In this document: positions 46,501 to 59,900 of the stretch, piece by piece
Position numbering within the stretch: position 1 is the first letter of the stretch
Layout of the letters: every line of letters begins with the position of its first letter
Source: Acestrorhynchus altus
Lineage: Eukaryota; Chordata; Actinopteri; Characiformes; Acestrorhynchidae
Reading direction: 5' to 3'
DNA length: 64,000 nt
NCBI GenBank assembly: GCA_034509495.1
Contig: CM067521.1
Location: forward strand, 19,155,039 to 19,219,038
Notes under the pieces: generated by a model
The model's database searches: none
What the model was told of the DNA's origin: nothing
The model's input: only the letters and a program-made list of their open reading frames with translations
Program-made: the position numbers and the translations under genes

Positions 46501-47634
46501 AGGATTTTGTACATAATACCCATAATATGTCCTAGTCCTAGCGTCCATTATGTAAAAAACATATCTTTCCCTTTCCCCAGATCTGCAAGCAAATCAGTAT
46601 TGGGTTTCTCGGATCAGGCTGATGTTCTGTGCAGAGGACCCACGCCTGTTCGCCCAGAGGGTCCAGTTTGCCCACAGCTCCAGGAAGACAGCTGAAGCCC
46701 TGACACTCTACCATCACGCTGTGGATAACATGCCCTTCTGGAGAGGGACACCCACCCTGGATTCCACCAGTCTCCAGAACATCAGACAAGTTGTCGTCAG
46801 CACGCCAGGGCTCAAGCTGTCAGCGTAAGGAACACAGAGAGTGAGAGGACTAAAGAGAGATAGGAAAAGAGACCTGATTTTAAGGAGCATTAGAAAAAAT
46901 AAGATAACATGGGCAGCCTGTAAAAAACTGTAAATGGAAGTTTAACAAACACAGTATTGAATAAATACAGATCCAACACCTTTTTTCAAACTGCAATGTT
47001 TGATAAATTGCTAACAGATGCCTTTGCCGAATACCATGGCACTGAGTGTGATGTGGGGACAGAGCACCATCTACCTAACCAGCCCTAAAGAGCATTTTTG
47101 CAAGCAGAATGACCTGGGATTCAAATGTGTGATCCTTGGATCATAGTGCTAGCGAATTAGACCACTGAGTCACTTGGAGCCTGGGGTTCGATAATTTTTA
47201 ATGCCTCTGATTTTGGAAGAAACAATGAATGAGGAGGTGTTCTAATATTTGTATTCATCTAATTTCTAATTTAATAATATGTAATATCACTTTCAACTCT
47301 ACTATATAACTCTAATATAGAATTCAGACTTGTATACTATTTAAAGCTATACAATAAAAGTTTTGTTTAACAAATGTTGCCAGTTTTTATTGCTGGACAG
47401 TTATGCAGTTTGTTTAGTCAGTGACCCATAATGTCAGTGCTGTGTGTTTGTGTGTGTTTTAAAAACCACAACACAGATTGCAAGAGTGTATGAATCATCT
47501 GGAGGAGGACGTTCAACAGGATTACAATCGCACCATGAACAAAATGAACTTTGACAGGGTCGTGAAGGACAACCCTGAGAAGTACACTTACCTCACCCTG
47601 CCCCAGGAAGACCCAGAGAGCGTGCCCGATAAAG
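43597..47634 (+). CDS. dnah1: dnah1 exons 1-8: N-terminal tail, start region
   Basis: Exons: 43597-43782, 44385-44442, 44803-44914 (acceptor uncertain; 44746, 44815 or 44827 also keep frame), 45367-45532, 45777-45909, 46341-46478, 46581-46824 and 47477-47634. They give about 398 residues. The first exon is Pro-rich (LPPPPTILTPGR). The second reads STKESLISQAACYSNIP. Later exons are well conserved: DFSSMGYSPKVQLPY, IFDNEEFDCRTTEDWLALGF, SVGVLDYCSEKKQYLV and MNKMNFDRVV. The first three exons are the least certain because this part of DNAH1 diverges fast. Confidence 0.8.
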
Positions 47635-50600
47635 GTATGAATGTGTATTATGGGGCAGGCACATAGTACTATGTAAGGCAGTTGTGTCCACAGGTGTGGT
47701 CTGATTACACACGGGGTCATGGCACAGTGCTTCCCCTGCTGCCATATAAAACAGTTCTGAGAGGCTACTTTTGGATAGTTCTCCACTTGGTGAGAGATCA
47801 TTGACTACTAGACATGCCTCTTCCACACACTCGAATACATTTTATGCAGTTGACAGACAAATGGTCTGTCTATTTAAAAGCATGACCAATAGCAAAAATG
47901 CTCTAGTAGTAGAGTTTGTCTGTTTGAAATAATAAAGTATTTTGGTTCAGAAAATATATTTTAATAGTATTGAATGTGCAGTCTTGACAAAGTATTCCTA
48001 TGCTTTGAACATTTTCCACATTTCTTTCACATTCCAATTTTGTATTTTTCAAGTTTGTATTTTATTGTGATTTTATATGATAGACTCCTACATGGCTGAG
48101 AAAACTGAGAATAACTCACACACAGTTGGTCTCCATTTACTAATTAAGTGACTTCTGAAGGCAATTGGTCACACTGGATTTTATTTAGGGGTATCAGAGT
48201 ACAGGGGGTTGAATACAAATGCATGCCACACTTATTTACTTACTTACCGGGGTTGGACAATGAAACTGAAACACCTGTCATTTTAGTGTGGGAGGTTTCA
48301 TGGCTAAATTGGACCGGCCTGGTGGCCAATCTTCATTAATTGTTCATTGCAGCAGTAAGAGCAGAGTGTGAAGGTTCAATTAGCAGGTAAGAGCACAGTT
48401 TTGCTCCAAATATTGCAATGCACACAACATTATGGGGGACATACCAGAGTTCAAAAGAGGACAATTTGGACGTCTTGCTGGCGCATCTGTGACCAAGACA
48501 GCAAGTCTTTGTGATGTATCAAGAGCCACGGTATCCAGGGTAATGTCAGCACCACCAAGAAGGAGGAACCACATCCAACAGGATTAACTGTGGACGCAAG
48601 AGGACGCTGTCTGAAAGGGATGTTCGGGTGCTAAGTTCGGATTGTATGCAAAAAATGTCATTCCCAAGACGAATTGACGCTGCATTGGCTGCAAAGGAGG
48701 CCCTAGTTCACCATACTAATAAATTATTGTGGTCTAAAACCAGGTGTTTCAGTTTCATTGTCCAACCACTGGATTTATTTATTAAAAATGTATCCATTTT
48801 CTCTAAACATCACAAATACTTGCTACTTTGTGATGGTCTGTCAGATAAAATCACAATAAAATACATTTAAGGTTGTGGGTGTAACATGAATAAATGTGGA
48901 AAAGTTCAAGAAGTATACACACTTTTAAAAGGCACAGTATGCATCAAATTCAAGCCTTTATGGAGCCCTGCACTTTCTCACAAAAATCCTTAAATTGAGG
49001 CACACAAAGCTTGACATTCATGTCAAGTTCTATTAAATATGTTAAAGCTAGAAAAAAATGCTTATTAAAATAGACACTAATAACAAATCCTCTCTACCAA
49101 TATGTAATAGTATCTAATATTTGATTTAACTATTGGGTGTATTAGACTGTAGTTCTCAAACACATGCTGTCATTTATAGTTCATTTTATTTATTTTTTGG
49201 ACACATATAATCTTATTTGTCTCTCTTTGATTTAAAAAATGTTGCACATAATGTGCATACTATAATTATTTGTCTACCAAACTGATTTTATATCATTTTA
49301 TTTAATTTTATATTATAATAGTTTATAATGGTGAACATTCTAAACAGCCGTGGTTTTTATAACCTGCAGGCTTGGTAGCTGTGCCAGACTACCCTTTTAA
49401 GGAGAACCGTGATGCTTTTGCCTTTAACTTTCTACTGACCAAGACAGAGGTCATCATTGCTCTGTCAAAAGTGAAAGCAGAGTGCAACAGAGTCGCAGCA
49501 ATGAGCCTTTTCCAGGTCAACTTCACCAAGCCTCTTCGCCTGAAGGAGTTTGAGCTCGCACAGTCACAAACACACACACAGGTATGTATAGAACCATAAA
49601 ACATGCCTAATTTAGACTCAACAAATTCTTTTTCAGTGCTTTGTTATTGTACCCATCTCTCTTTCTCCCTCCTCAGGTGCAGCTGTTCCTGAAAGATACT
49701 TGGGTGCCCACTCTGTGTAAACAGATCCGCTTCAGCCTGATTTATGTGGGCCCAGGCTGGTTCAACTTGGATCAGGACTGCTGGGATGTGTACCGCATGT
49801 CCAAGATGTATTGTTTGATGACATCGGTGCGCTTCAGATTGCAGGACTCACTGCGTTTCTTGGTCCAGGACTCTTTGGCTGACCTTGCTCAGCTGTTACT
49901 GGATGCCTGCCACAGTGTGCTGGACTGCCCTTCTGACCTCACCTGGGGCCCTGACCTTATCAACAGTCCATATAAGTGAGACAAGCTCCCATCACCTCTG
50001 TGGCAGCATTCACAATACAAATTGGAAATGTTCTAGATCTGAATTTATTTGTCTAAATATGATACAGCTGGGATTTTTTCAGAGCTAACTTGATAGCAAA
50101 AAGTGGATATGCTCAGATATTTTATAGCACAGGTGTGTTCACTCTAGATATGGATCACACAAACACAAATGTACATTATAGTATTTAAATTATGAACATA
50201 GGTGCAGATTGAACCTAGACAGCAAATTGAATATGGTCTTGGTCTAATTATTTATTGGAGTTATTATATAGATTTATATGGATTTATTGAGACACCAATT
50301 TAGGCCCATAATACACTTGCCATTAACTGACCTGTAAGTGCCTTAATTGGAGAGTACTGGTCTAGAATCTGGATAAGATGCTTACACACTGTAACAGTGT
50401 CCTTTTGAAATGCTTCACCTCATTCTAAGTTTATGATTGTAGGCCCAAGAAAAACCCACTTTTTGTGGTGGATCTGATATTGGATCAGAATGGAGTCCAC
50501 TACAGCACCCCACTGGAGAACTTTGAGACATCCATTGTTGCCCTACTGGACAAAGGGATCCTGTCCACACATAATGTCCCTCAACTGGAGAAGGTTAAAA

Positions 50601-53600
50601 ATAGAAATCAACATTAAATCCATTGTGGTCCTGTTTTTTTTGAATGATAACATCTGTGGATAACAAGATGAGTAGTATACTTGACATTTCCACGTGTCTC
50701 CAGTTCATCTTCTCTCTCTCTTTCTTGCTCTTTCTCTCTTAGTTTGTGATGCAGAAGTTGTTCATCGGTGGAGTTCCTGTGTTGGAGGCAGTGGCACTCT
50801 ATGAACCAGCAGTGAGAGAGTTGAGAGAGAGATTGAGTCGTGCCCTGTGCCAGGCTGCCATTCCACTCCAAGCTTATGCCAGAGAATATGAGTGCCACCT
50901 CGAGCTGCACAACTCCGACATCAAAACATTCCTAAAGTACACCTCCCTCTCTATCATTCTCAGTGTCGGTACAGTTTGGGCTTCTGTTTGATTAAGACTT
51001 AATGGAAGGCATCCAGTCAGGACAGAGGCCATTTACTGTACACTGTATGTACTGTATATCAGATTTGTACACTCAGTGACTAAAACAGGTTTGATTATAA
51101 GGTAAAAAAAAAGGTTGGAAATTGGTCATGTAATAATTACCTGTGGCTTCCATTCTTGTCTTTCTCCAGACAATACAGTGAGGAAAACAAAACCCCTGTG
51201 GAGATGAAGCAGGATGCATTGAGACACCTGATGGAGAAAGAGAAATTGGATCAGTCTCTTCCCTCCTCCATCATCATTGGGCCTTTCGTAGTAGGTGTGG
51301 AGTCTGTGCGTCAGAATCTGTCTGAGAAGTGCAGTGCCTTGGCCGACACCATACTGGACAACCTTGCTCTGAAGCTACATAAACAAGTGGAAGAGGTAGA
51401 TTCACTGGAATTTACAATGAGTTTACACTACATGTACTCTTAGATTGCATCTAATAACAAACAAAACAATGATGACATATGTCATTTTGCTGCCTAAGCA
51501 GACTCTCTATGAGCAACACACTCACCAACAGTAGAGTGCCACCTGGGGCAGTAGAGTTTTGTGTACCTGCTCAAGGGGCAAATGTGGCAAATTCCAGAAA
51601 TCCAGGCAGTTGGAGGAGGAGGATTTTTACTTCCTGGACCTGAATTTGCCACATCTAACCACCTTTACGCAATGCTGAATAGATACCAATTCAGCATTGC
51701 AATTTAAATCCACAACCTTCTATTTTCTAACTTACTAGTTTCCATCAGCAGAGCTGTCCAAGCAGTTAAAGCAAAATCCTGTGAATGATTTTTACTTTCT
51801 GGACCTAAATTTGCCAACCTTTTTGTTGCTGGCTAAACAGAAGATATGCATGTGATTTCCAGTTCCTGGCAGCAGAGCTCTCCAGGCAGTTGGAGTAAAA
51901 TCTTGGGAAGGATTTTTAATTTCTGGACCTGAGTCACTTCTGCCAAGGACACAAACATAAATACCCTTATAATTCTGTGATTTGAACCCACAACAGGGCT
52001 CCATCCCAAATATACACACACACATATTTTTATACTGCCATGTGCGCCGGACTGAAACTGCAGACAAACTGAATTTGACAATCATTTCACCACTGCTCTC
52101 ACACAATACTGTGATTAACTAGTTTACTTAACAATGTACATGGTTCACCAAACCGAGTGTATTTCTGTCCGTGTCTCATTTATTTTGTTTTTGGCTGCTG
52201 CCACACTGACCTCCACACTTTTTTGGACCTGAATTTTCCACTGAAACCAATGTATAAATTTAGTGCTGGGGTTTGAACCCACAACCTTCTGATTGCTACC
52301 TACCTAATGAAGAGCTGATATTTGTTTCAGGCATGTGAGGAGTGCAGAGCTATCAGTCAGAAGCTTTATGAAAAGCCCAACAGCATTGAGGAGCTGACTG
52401 AGCTGAGGGAGTGGATGAAACAGATCCCAGATCAGCTGAAAGCTTATGAGGTACATTTCCACTTCACTCGCTCACAGTAACACACATGTAATCCTCCTGT
52501 TTGTGTTGCATAAAGCAACAGTAACTTTAAGTTACTCTTTGACTCACTATGTTATAACGTAATAATATTTATAATACTGATTTTATCCCATCCTTTTGTT
52601 TCTCTTTGCTGAAATTCATGGACAGGTGCTTTTGTCGAAGATCCTGAAGGAGTATGAGATAATGGATGAGTTTTTCTACATTCTCTCCAAAGAAGACTTT
52701 AAAGCAAAGTATGTCAAACAGCATTGTTAACTGAAAACGCTCCTGGGCAGTATGTTTTTTACTCATTAAAACATATAACTCATACAAAAAGTAGGGGTGA
52801 TGGAATTGAACACATACATCCATTGGCTTGGGATGTCCAAGATCTCAACTAGAAAATGAGAAATTCTTGGTACATTTTATTATATTATTATTATATATTA
52901 TATTTATATTATATGTTTACCTGCACCTGTTCTAATGTAATGTATGATCTCAGCTCTTGTTGCTGAGAGAAATGCTTTAAAATAATTTAGGACACTCCAA
53001 AATGTAGAGAAGCCCTAAATATATTATAACTTAAGAAGCTTTTTGAAGATGAGAATAATGGTGTGTTTGTGTTGTGTGGAGGTGGACAGCGAAGGCATGG
53101 CCCCAAAAGATCCTCAATGAGATAGAAAGTGTGGGAGTTCAGCACAAAGAGGATGAGGAACGCTTCCAGAAGATTCAGCTGGAGGACCAGAGCAACTTAC
53201 AGGAGCGTCTGGAGTCTTTACAGGTCAGATCCTTTCTCAGTTTACCTGTGCTCATCTGTAGGTGCATGAGGCAGTATTATAGCATGTGAGACTGTTACAT
53301 AAGTACCTGAACATAATGTGGCAGGTAGGGGCTGCTTTACATGCATGTAGTTAGTCAATACTTTAGACGTACCTCCACCTGTTGGTGACTTGAAGTATAG
53401 CACAATGTTCTTTTGTTAAAGTGCTTGTCATTGTGTTGATGTGTGTGTTATTATTGTTTCAGATGGTGGTTGCAGGCTTTTCTGCTTACACAGATATTAA
53501 TCGAGCACATGAGGCGGCAAATGAAGTACGGCGTATTGGAAAACAGCTGAAGGAGTCGCAGGCCATGGCACAGCTTTACAACAACCGTGAACGCCTCTTT

Positions 53601-56600
53601 GGCACCCCTCTCACCAATGTACTTTTTCAAGCCCTTACATATACACATTGCACATTCCATTTTACTAGGCTGATAGATTTCCTTGTTTTACAGTGTTGTT
53701 TAACAGTAGAGGCATTTTCTATGGCTAACATTCTGGGGACTAAATCTTGCAACAAATCTGAACATCAATTAGCATTACTACCACAAAGTTGATATGCAGG
53801 ATACAGGTCTCATCTGAAATCTCTTGTGTTGTTTTGTGGGAAGGCTATGGGCCTCACCCAGCATTGCTACTGTGGCTTTAGTCTGCTGGCTAAATAACAG
53901 ACATTGTTACAATGGTGTGCACCAATGAAGTGTCTCGTCCAACATCTGTAGCATGGTGCTAGTATGTTGGCTACAGGCCTAATCTGTTATCACTACTACG
54001 ACATTAGCAAACATTAGCATGGAAGGAAACTAGCATTATAGGCAAATTACAGGGTTTCTGTATTGAAAATTGTTGTGTAAGAGCTGTGCAGGAATATGTT
54101 CATAATAGTGTTGTCTTTTATGCCAGGATCTGAATACATGTTGTTTTTAATTAGCACTTTATTTGCAGTTCACATAGTAACAATGAGTCAAGCCATGTTC
54201 AAGAGATCCTGGGCCCGTCACATTTAAGCTTGATGACATAAAATGTTGCATGAGATGCAATATTTTATGCCATAGCACCTCTTTCAAATTAAGGATCATA
54301 TATTTTGGACCCATATCGCCCATTTATTGAACTGTCATTGACAATTCTTTGCAGCCAGTGATAGTCTGGCAAAACTAGGCTTGTCTGTTTTTTCTTTTTG
54401 TTTACTGCAATAAAGTATTGTTTAGAAGGAACTGATAAGAAATCATGAATAGGTGATCTAAAATGTAATCTAAATTTAACATCTTGAAATAGTATATAAC
54501 ACAGTGTAGCATCTATGAAAACAACATACTTCACATACTATCATTTCAAACTCGTCTTTTTCTTTTGATTTCACCAGTATGACTGCCTTCAGAAGCTAAA
54601 CCGGGACTTCCAGCCATTCCAAGATCTTTGGTTGACCACCTCGGATTGGTTCCGGTGCCATGAGAGCTGGCTGAATGATCCCCTGCATACTATTGACCCA
54701 GAACAGCTTGAGCACACTGTCAACGATGCCTATAAAACCATGCACAAATGCATCAAACTGTTCAAAGACATTCCAGGTAAGTAGAACCTCAACATTGTAA
54801 AATTGTCAAAATGTTTGTGAACAAACCTTCTAATGAATGCATTCAGCTACATTTGCACCAATTGCTGACAGAAATGTGCAAATGCACACCTAGCTTCTCT
54901 AGTCCCTGTAGAGAAGTATTGCCAGTAGGAAAGGATTCTCTGGAGCATGAACCTTTTGGCACCATGCTAGCACTGAGCTGTGGAGCAGTGGAACTACGTT
55001 CTCTGGATTAATGGTGCTCCATCCAATACATTTGGGATGAGTATTGACAGTGATAATGCTCTTGTCACTGAATGCAATCAGATATGCAGTCTTCATAGCA
55101 ATCTCCAAAATCTAGTAGAAAGCCTTCCCTGGGCAGTAGAGACAACAACTGTTTATTAAACTATTAAAATATAATATTAAATAGTTTATAATATTGATTA
55201 TCTTCTCTTATCACCCTCTCGCAGACTGTCAGGAAGTGGCATCTTACATTCGTGGTGTTGTTGAGGACTTCCGGCCATTCGTTCCTCTCTTCCAGGGTCT
55301 AAGAACCCCAGGGATGCGCAGCCATCACTGGGAGCTACTGTCTGAGCGCATTCAGATAAATGTGAAGCCGAAAGAGAACCTCACATTTTCCCGCTGCCTG
55401 GAACTTGGCCTGCAGCAACATGTGGATGAGATTGTCCGTATTGCAGAGGTGGCAAGCAAAGAGTATGGCATTGAGCAGGTGCGGCAAATAACACATATTG
55501 TGCTCCTGTATCTTATTTTGATTAATGAAAGATATTGAATTGAGCCTCAAAAGTATTAGTAAATGAGCTGATATTGTGCCAGATGTTTAGTCTGTATCAA
55601 TCTATAAGTCAGCAAATTGAAGGTGGAACAACACAAAATAAACATCTAACACAATTTTTTTTATCAGTTTGAGCTGCAATAAAATTTCAAAGCAATAAAG
55701 ATTAAACACTCTTGTTTGTATATGTGTGATTAGGCTCTGGATAAGATGGAACAAGAGTGGTTGTCAGTTGAATTTGAGGTGTTGCCATATAAGGAGACTG
55801 GCACCTACATCCTAAAAAGACCTGATGAAGCCTCTCAGCTGCTGGATGACCACATCGTGATGACCCAGAGTATGTCCTTCTCTCCATACAAGAAGCCATT
55901 CGAGGACAGGATCAATACCTGGGAGAGCAAGCTGAAGATGACTCAGGTAAGAACAAGATGCAGCTGAGATACTGGATGGCTAATTGTGAAGGCCTCTCAA
56001 CATCAGAATAGGCTTTATGAAAACATGAAAACATATAATGTGTTTATTGTATATTTCTGCATGCATGTTAATCGCCCCCTTCGGGCAGGATGTGCTGGAA
56101 GAGTGGCTGATGTGCCAGCGCTCCTGGCTCTACCTTGAGCCGATCTTCAGCTCAGATGACATCAACAAGCAGCTGCCCCTGGAGAGCAAAAGGTATCAAA
56201 ACATGGAGCGTGCCTGGAGGAAGGTGATGAAAGGGGCAAATGACAACAGACAGGTGAGTGAAGAACTTCCCTTACACCTTTCTGTATCTACACCCTGGCA
56301 AGTGTATCTGTGTGTGATAATGTTAATTTTGTGTGTGTGTGCAACTTCTAACACAGGTTATTGAAGTGTGCCCAGACGCTCGTCTTTTGAACAGCCTGAG
56401 GGAGTGTAACAAGCTGCTGGAGGAGGTGCAGAAAGGATTGAGTGAATACCTGGAGACCAAACGTGGAGCATTTCCCAGGTCAGCAAACTACTCATCCTAC
56501 TTACATATATAACTATGTGGTTACAGTTACAGAGTATTGCATCCCACTGAAGACAACAAAAAAATCTTGATATTGCTATGATATATGATTGTGTAATGTA

Positions 56601-56916
56601 ATGTCATGTAACATGGATTATGCCATTGAGTACTGTGGAACAGGAAATAATCATTGTATTTCAGATTAAGCATATATGACCATTATTAAGCAATTGCTTT
56701 TGGTTGATTCTTTGTGGGGACATTTTTTTATGATGAGTGTATGTATATATTGGTATTATTATGGTATTATAATGATTTTTTGGTTTTCAGATTTTACTTC
56801 TTATCTGATGACGAGCTTTTAGAGATATTGTCCCAGACCAAAGACCCGACAGCCGTGCAGCCCCACCTACGTAAATGCTTTGAGAACATTGCTCGGGTCA
56901 GTCTATATGCAGTATG

Positions 56917-56987
<71 letters not shown>

Positions 56988-59900
56988 ATGGTTTAAAGTA
57001 TTCATACACAGTAACCATATTGTGACATATGACTGTTTATCTGTAAAACCATTTCTGTTGTATCATTCAGCTCAATTTCCAGTCGGACCTGCAGATTACA
57101 CATATGTATTCTGCAGAGGGAGAAGAGGTCAAGCTGGTCGTCCCTGTGTGTCCATCTGGGAATGTGGAAGACTGGTTACGTTATGTGGAAAAGTCCATGA
57201 AGCTCAGTCTACGTGACTGTATTGACCGTTCCCTCAAGGTCTATGCAGAGGTCTGTTTGCTATTCCCATGGAATTTTATGTTAATGTTATATCAGTCTCT
57301 TGGTCAGGGCATTTTGGCTATTCACAGCTAAATATATAACTACTGTTCTTTTGCTTTGTTGTAGGAACCTCGCACACAGTGGGTGCTCTCATGGCCTGGG
57401 CAGGTGGTGATCGCAGGGTGCCAGACTTTCTGGACCATGGAAGTCTCTCAGGCTCTGGAGAAGGGAAACCTGGCTGACAGCCTTTACCCTCAGCTACAGA
57501 CACAGGTACTGTACCATGCATGTTAATGTGCTATCCACACATTTCCTTTTCAAAGGGCTGCGGTATGAGGTGTTCATTTGTCTAAGTTTCTGCTATATAA
57601 TGAAGTTGAGATGTTTTAAAATAAGTTATAAGCAGCAGCTGCATTTTGCCAATAAAGTAGAAATGGGAAGATCAAGAAAAAAATGGGTATTTATTGCATG
57701 GCCCTGCTGCCACCACCCTTTTCTTTCTCTGATTTAGGTTAAGGCTGATATAGAGAATTTAATATCCATAGTTACAGTCAAGCAGGGTTTAAAATATGTT
57801 ATAAATACAGAGATTAAAGCTAAAATTAGTGTCATTGTATTAAGCCTGCATTAGCTAATTCAGGAGTATAATTGTATTCTTTACAATGTGTTTTTAATAT
57901 CCTGTCAATGCAGAATAAGTTGATCAAGTGAGGAAATTTGTATTTGTGTGGACATCCCAGTTAAAATGTCCTACATGTTACTCGGAAATTCTGACATCCA
58001 ATTCAAAAAGAATGCAACATTAATCTCAATAAGAACTTGATCTTGGCCTTGACTTGATCTAGACTAAGTCTTGACCTTGTCCCATATTCTTGAACTTGTG
58101 TGTGTTTGTGTGTAGCTGAATGACCTTGTGCAGTTGGTACGGGGTCATCTATCTAAGATGCAAAGGAACATCCTCTCTGCTCTCATCGTGATTGAGGTTC
58201 ACGCTAAAGATGTAGCTGCCAAACTGATGGAGGAGGGTGTGGCCAGTGTCAATGACTTTGAGTGGATCAGCCAGCTCAGGTAAGGAGAGGTCCTCTTACT
58301 TATCAGAATTATTATGATACAGTCTTCTGATTTGACAGAATGTGTTTATGTGTGTGTATTTTGATAGATATTACTGGTCAAAAGATGACTTGTACATAAG
58401 GGCGGTCAATGCAGAATTTCTCTATGGTTATGAGTACCTGGGAAACTCTGGGCGACTGGTCATCACTCCACTGACAGACCGGTAAGGCAGTTTGAATATG
58501 TCACCACCACAACCTCACATTATGACTGTAACATACATGTTAAGTGTAAAGTTAAAATGAATGCATTGACTTTAAACTTGATTCAAATGTGTACATATTT
58601 AAATGAAATATATTACATATGCTTGATATATTTGACATGTTTGATATATGACAATTGCTTCTTTAGTTTATAATGGTGATGCTAGACTAACATTGATGAT
58701 GAAGAGTAGATTTAGGATGTCAGACATCTCTGTACATATAAGTTCCAAGTCTTAATTTATTTGCTGATAAAAATCTAACAATAATACACATAAAAATGCT
58801 ATTAAATAAGTATGGATAGACTTATTTAATACTCTAAGATAATCCTGGAAGTACATTATCATTCTTAAAACTGCTTTGTAGTATTATTTTTTCACACTGG
58901 ACTTCAATGCACAATATGATTCCACATATTGTTCTGAGATTTAAAGAGGTTCTGATTACTTATAATGGCTGCTCCACTATTCAGATACAAAGAGATTTTT
59001 GTTTTTAAAGAATAAAATAAGTCACTCTTCACAATCACAATTATTTGTTTGTACCAAAAAAACAAACAAACAAGAAATGTATTTGCAAAGATGAGATTGG
59101 TGACAGTCCAATTTTTGTTAGCAACATTATCCTTCCTCAACTAAAGAAGCAAACTTCAGATCAAACATGGCAGATTGACTGTATATGGGATAAATGTTAG
59201 TGTGTTCATTAGATTTTTTGCTGAACTATTCCTATAATCTCTGTACTAACCAGCTCTGTGGAAAAAAAACTAGACACAGCTGAGATAAACCTTTAAATAC
59301 TCTTTTACTTCTTAACTGTTCTCCATGTTTTCTCACTCAGGTGTTATCTGACCCTGACGGGCGCTCTCCACCTGAAGTTTGGAGGAGCCCCAGCAGGACC
59401 AGCAGGCACAGGCAAGACTGAGACCACCAAAGACTTGGGTAAAGCACTAGCCATCCAGACTGTTGTCTTCAACTGCTCTGACCAGCTTGACTTCCTCGCC
59501 ATGGGCAAATTCCTCAAGGGTCTGGCTAGGTAAGACTTGCACAAGCATTGAAATCCTCAAAGCAATGTTCCAACATCTAGTGTAAAGCGAAATCTGTATT
59601 AATATGCCTGTGTGTGTGTGTGTTTGCAGTTCTGGAGCCTGGGCTTGTTTCGATGAATTTAATCGCATTGATGTGGAAGTGCTGTCAGTGGTGGCACAAC
59701 AGATTACCACCATTCAAAAAGCCCAGCAGCAAAGAGTGAGTTTGTATACAGTAATGTAAACAATTTAAAGCAAAAATAAATATGAATAAAGTTTAGTATT
59801 TGGAGCAGACTGTTCTAATGTGGAATTTTCATAGTAAAAACATATACTGTAGGTTTCAGGTGACTCAGTTTGTAAATGCTACATGTTTGTATAATTGTAG

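Noticed and set aside
46330..46695. 121-codon plus frame spanning a dnah1 intron
   Set aside because: Reads through the 102-bp GC-AG intron in the wrong frame; the spliced frame restores conserved DNAH1 sequence on both sides.
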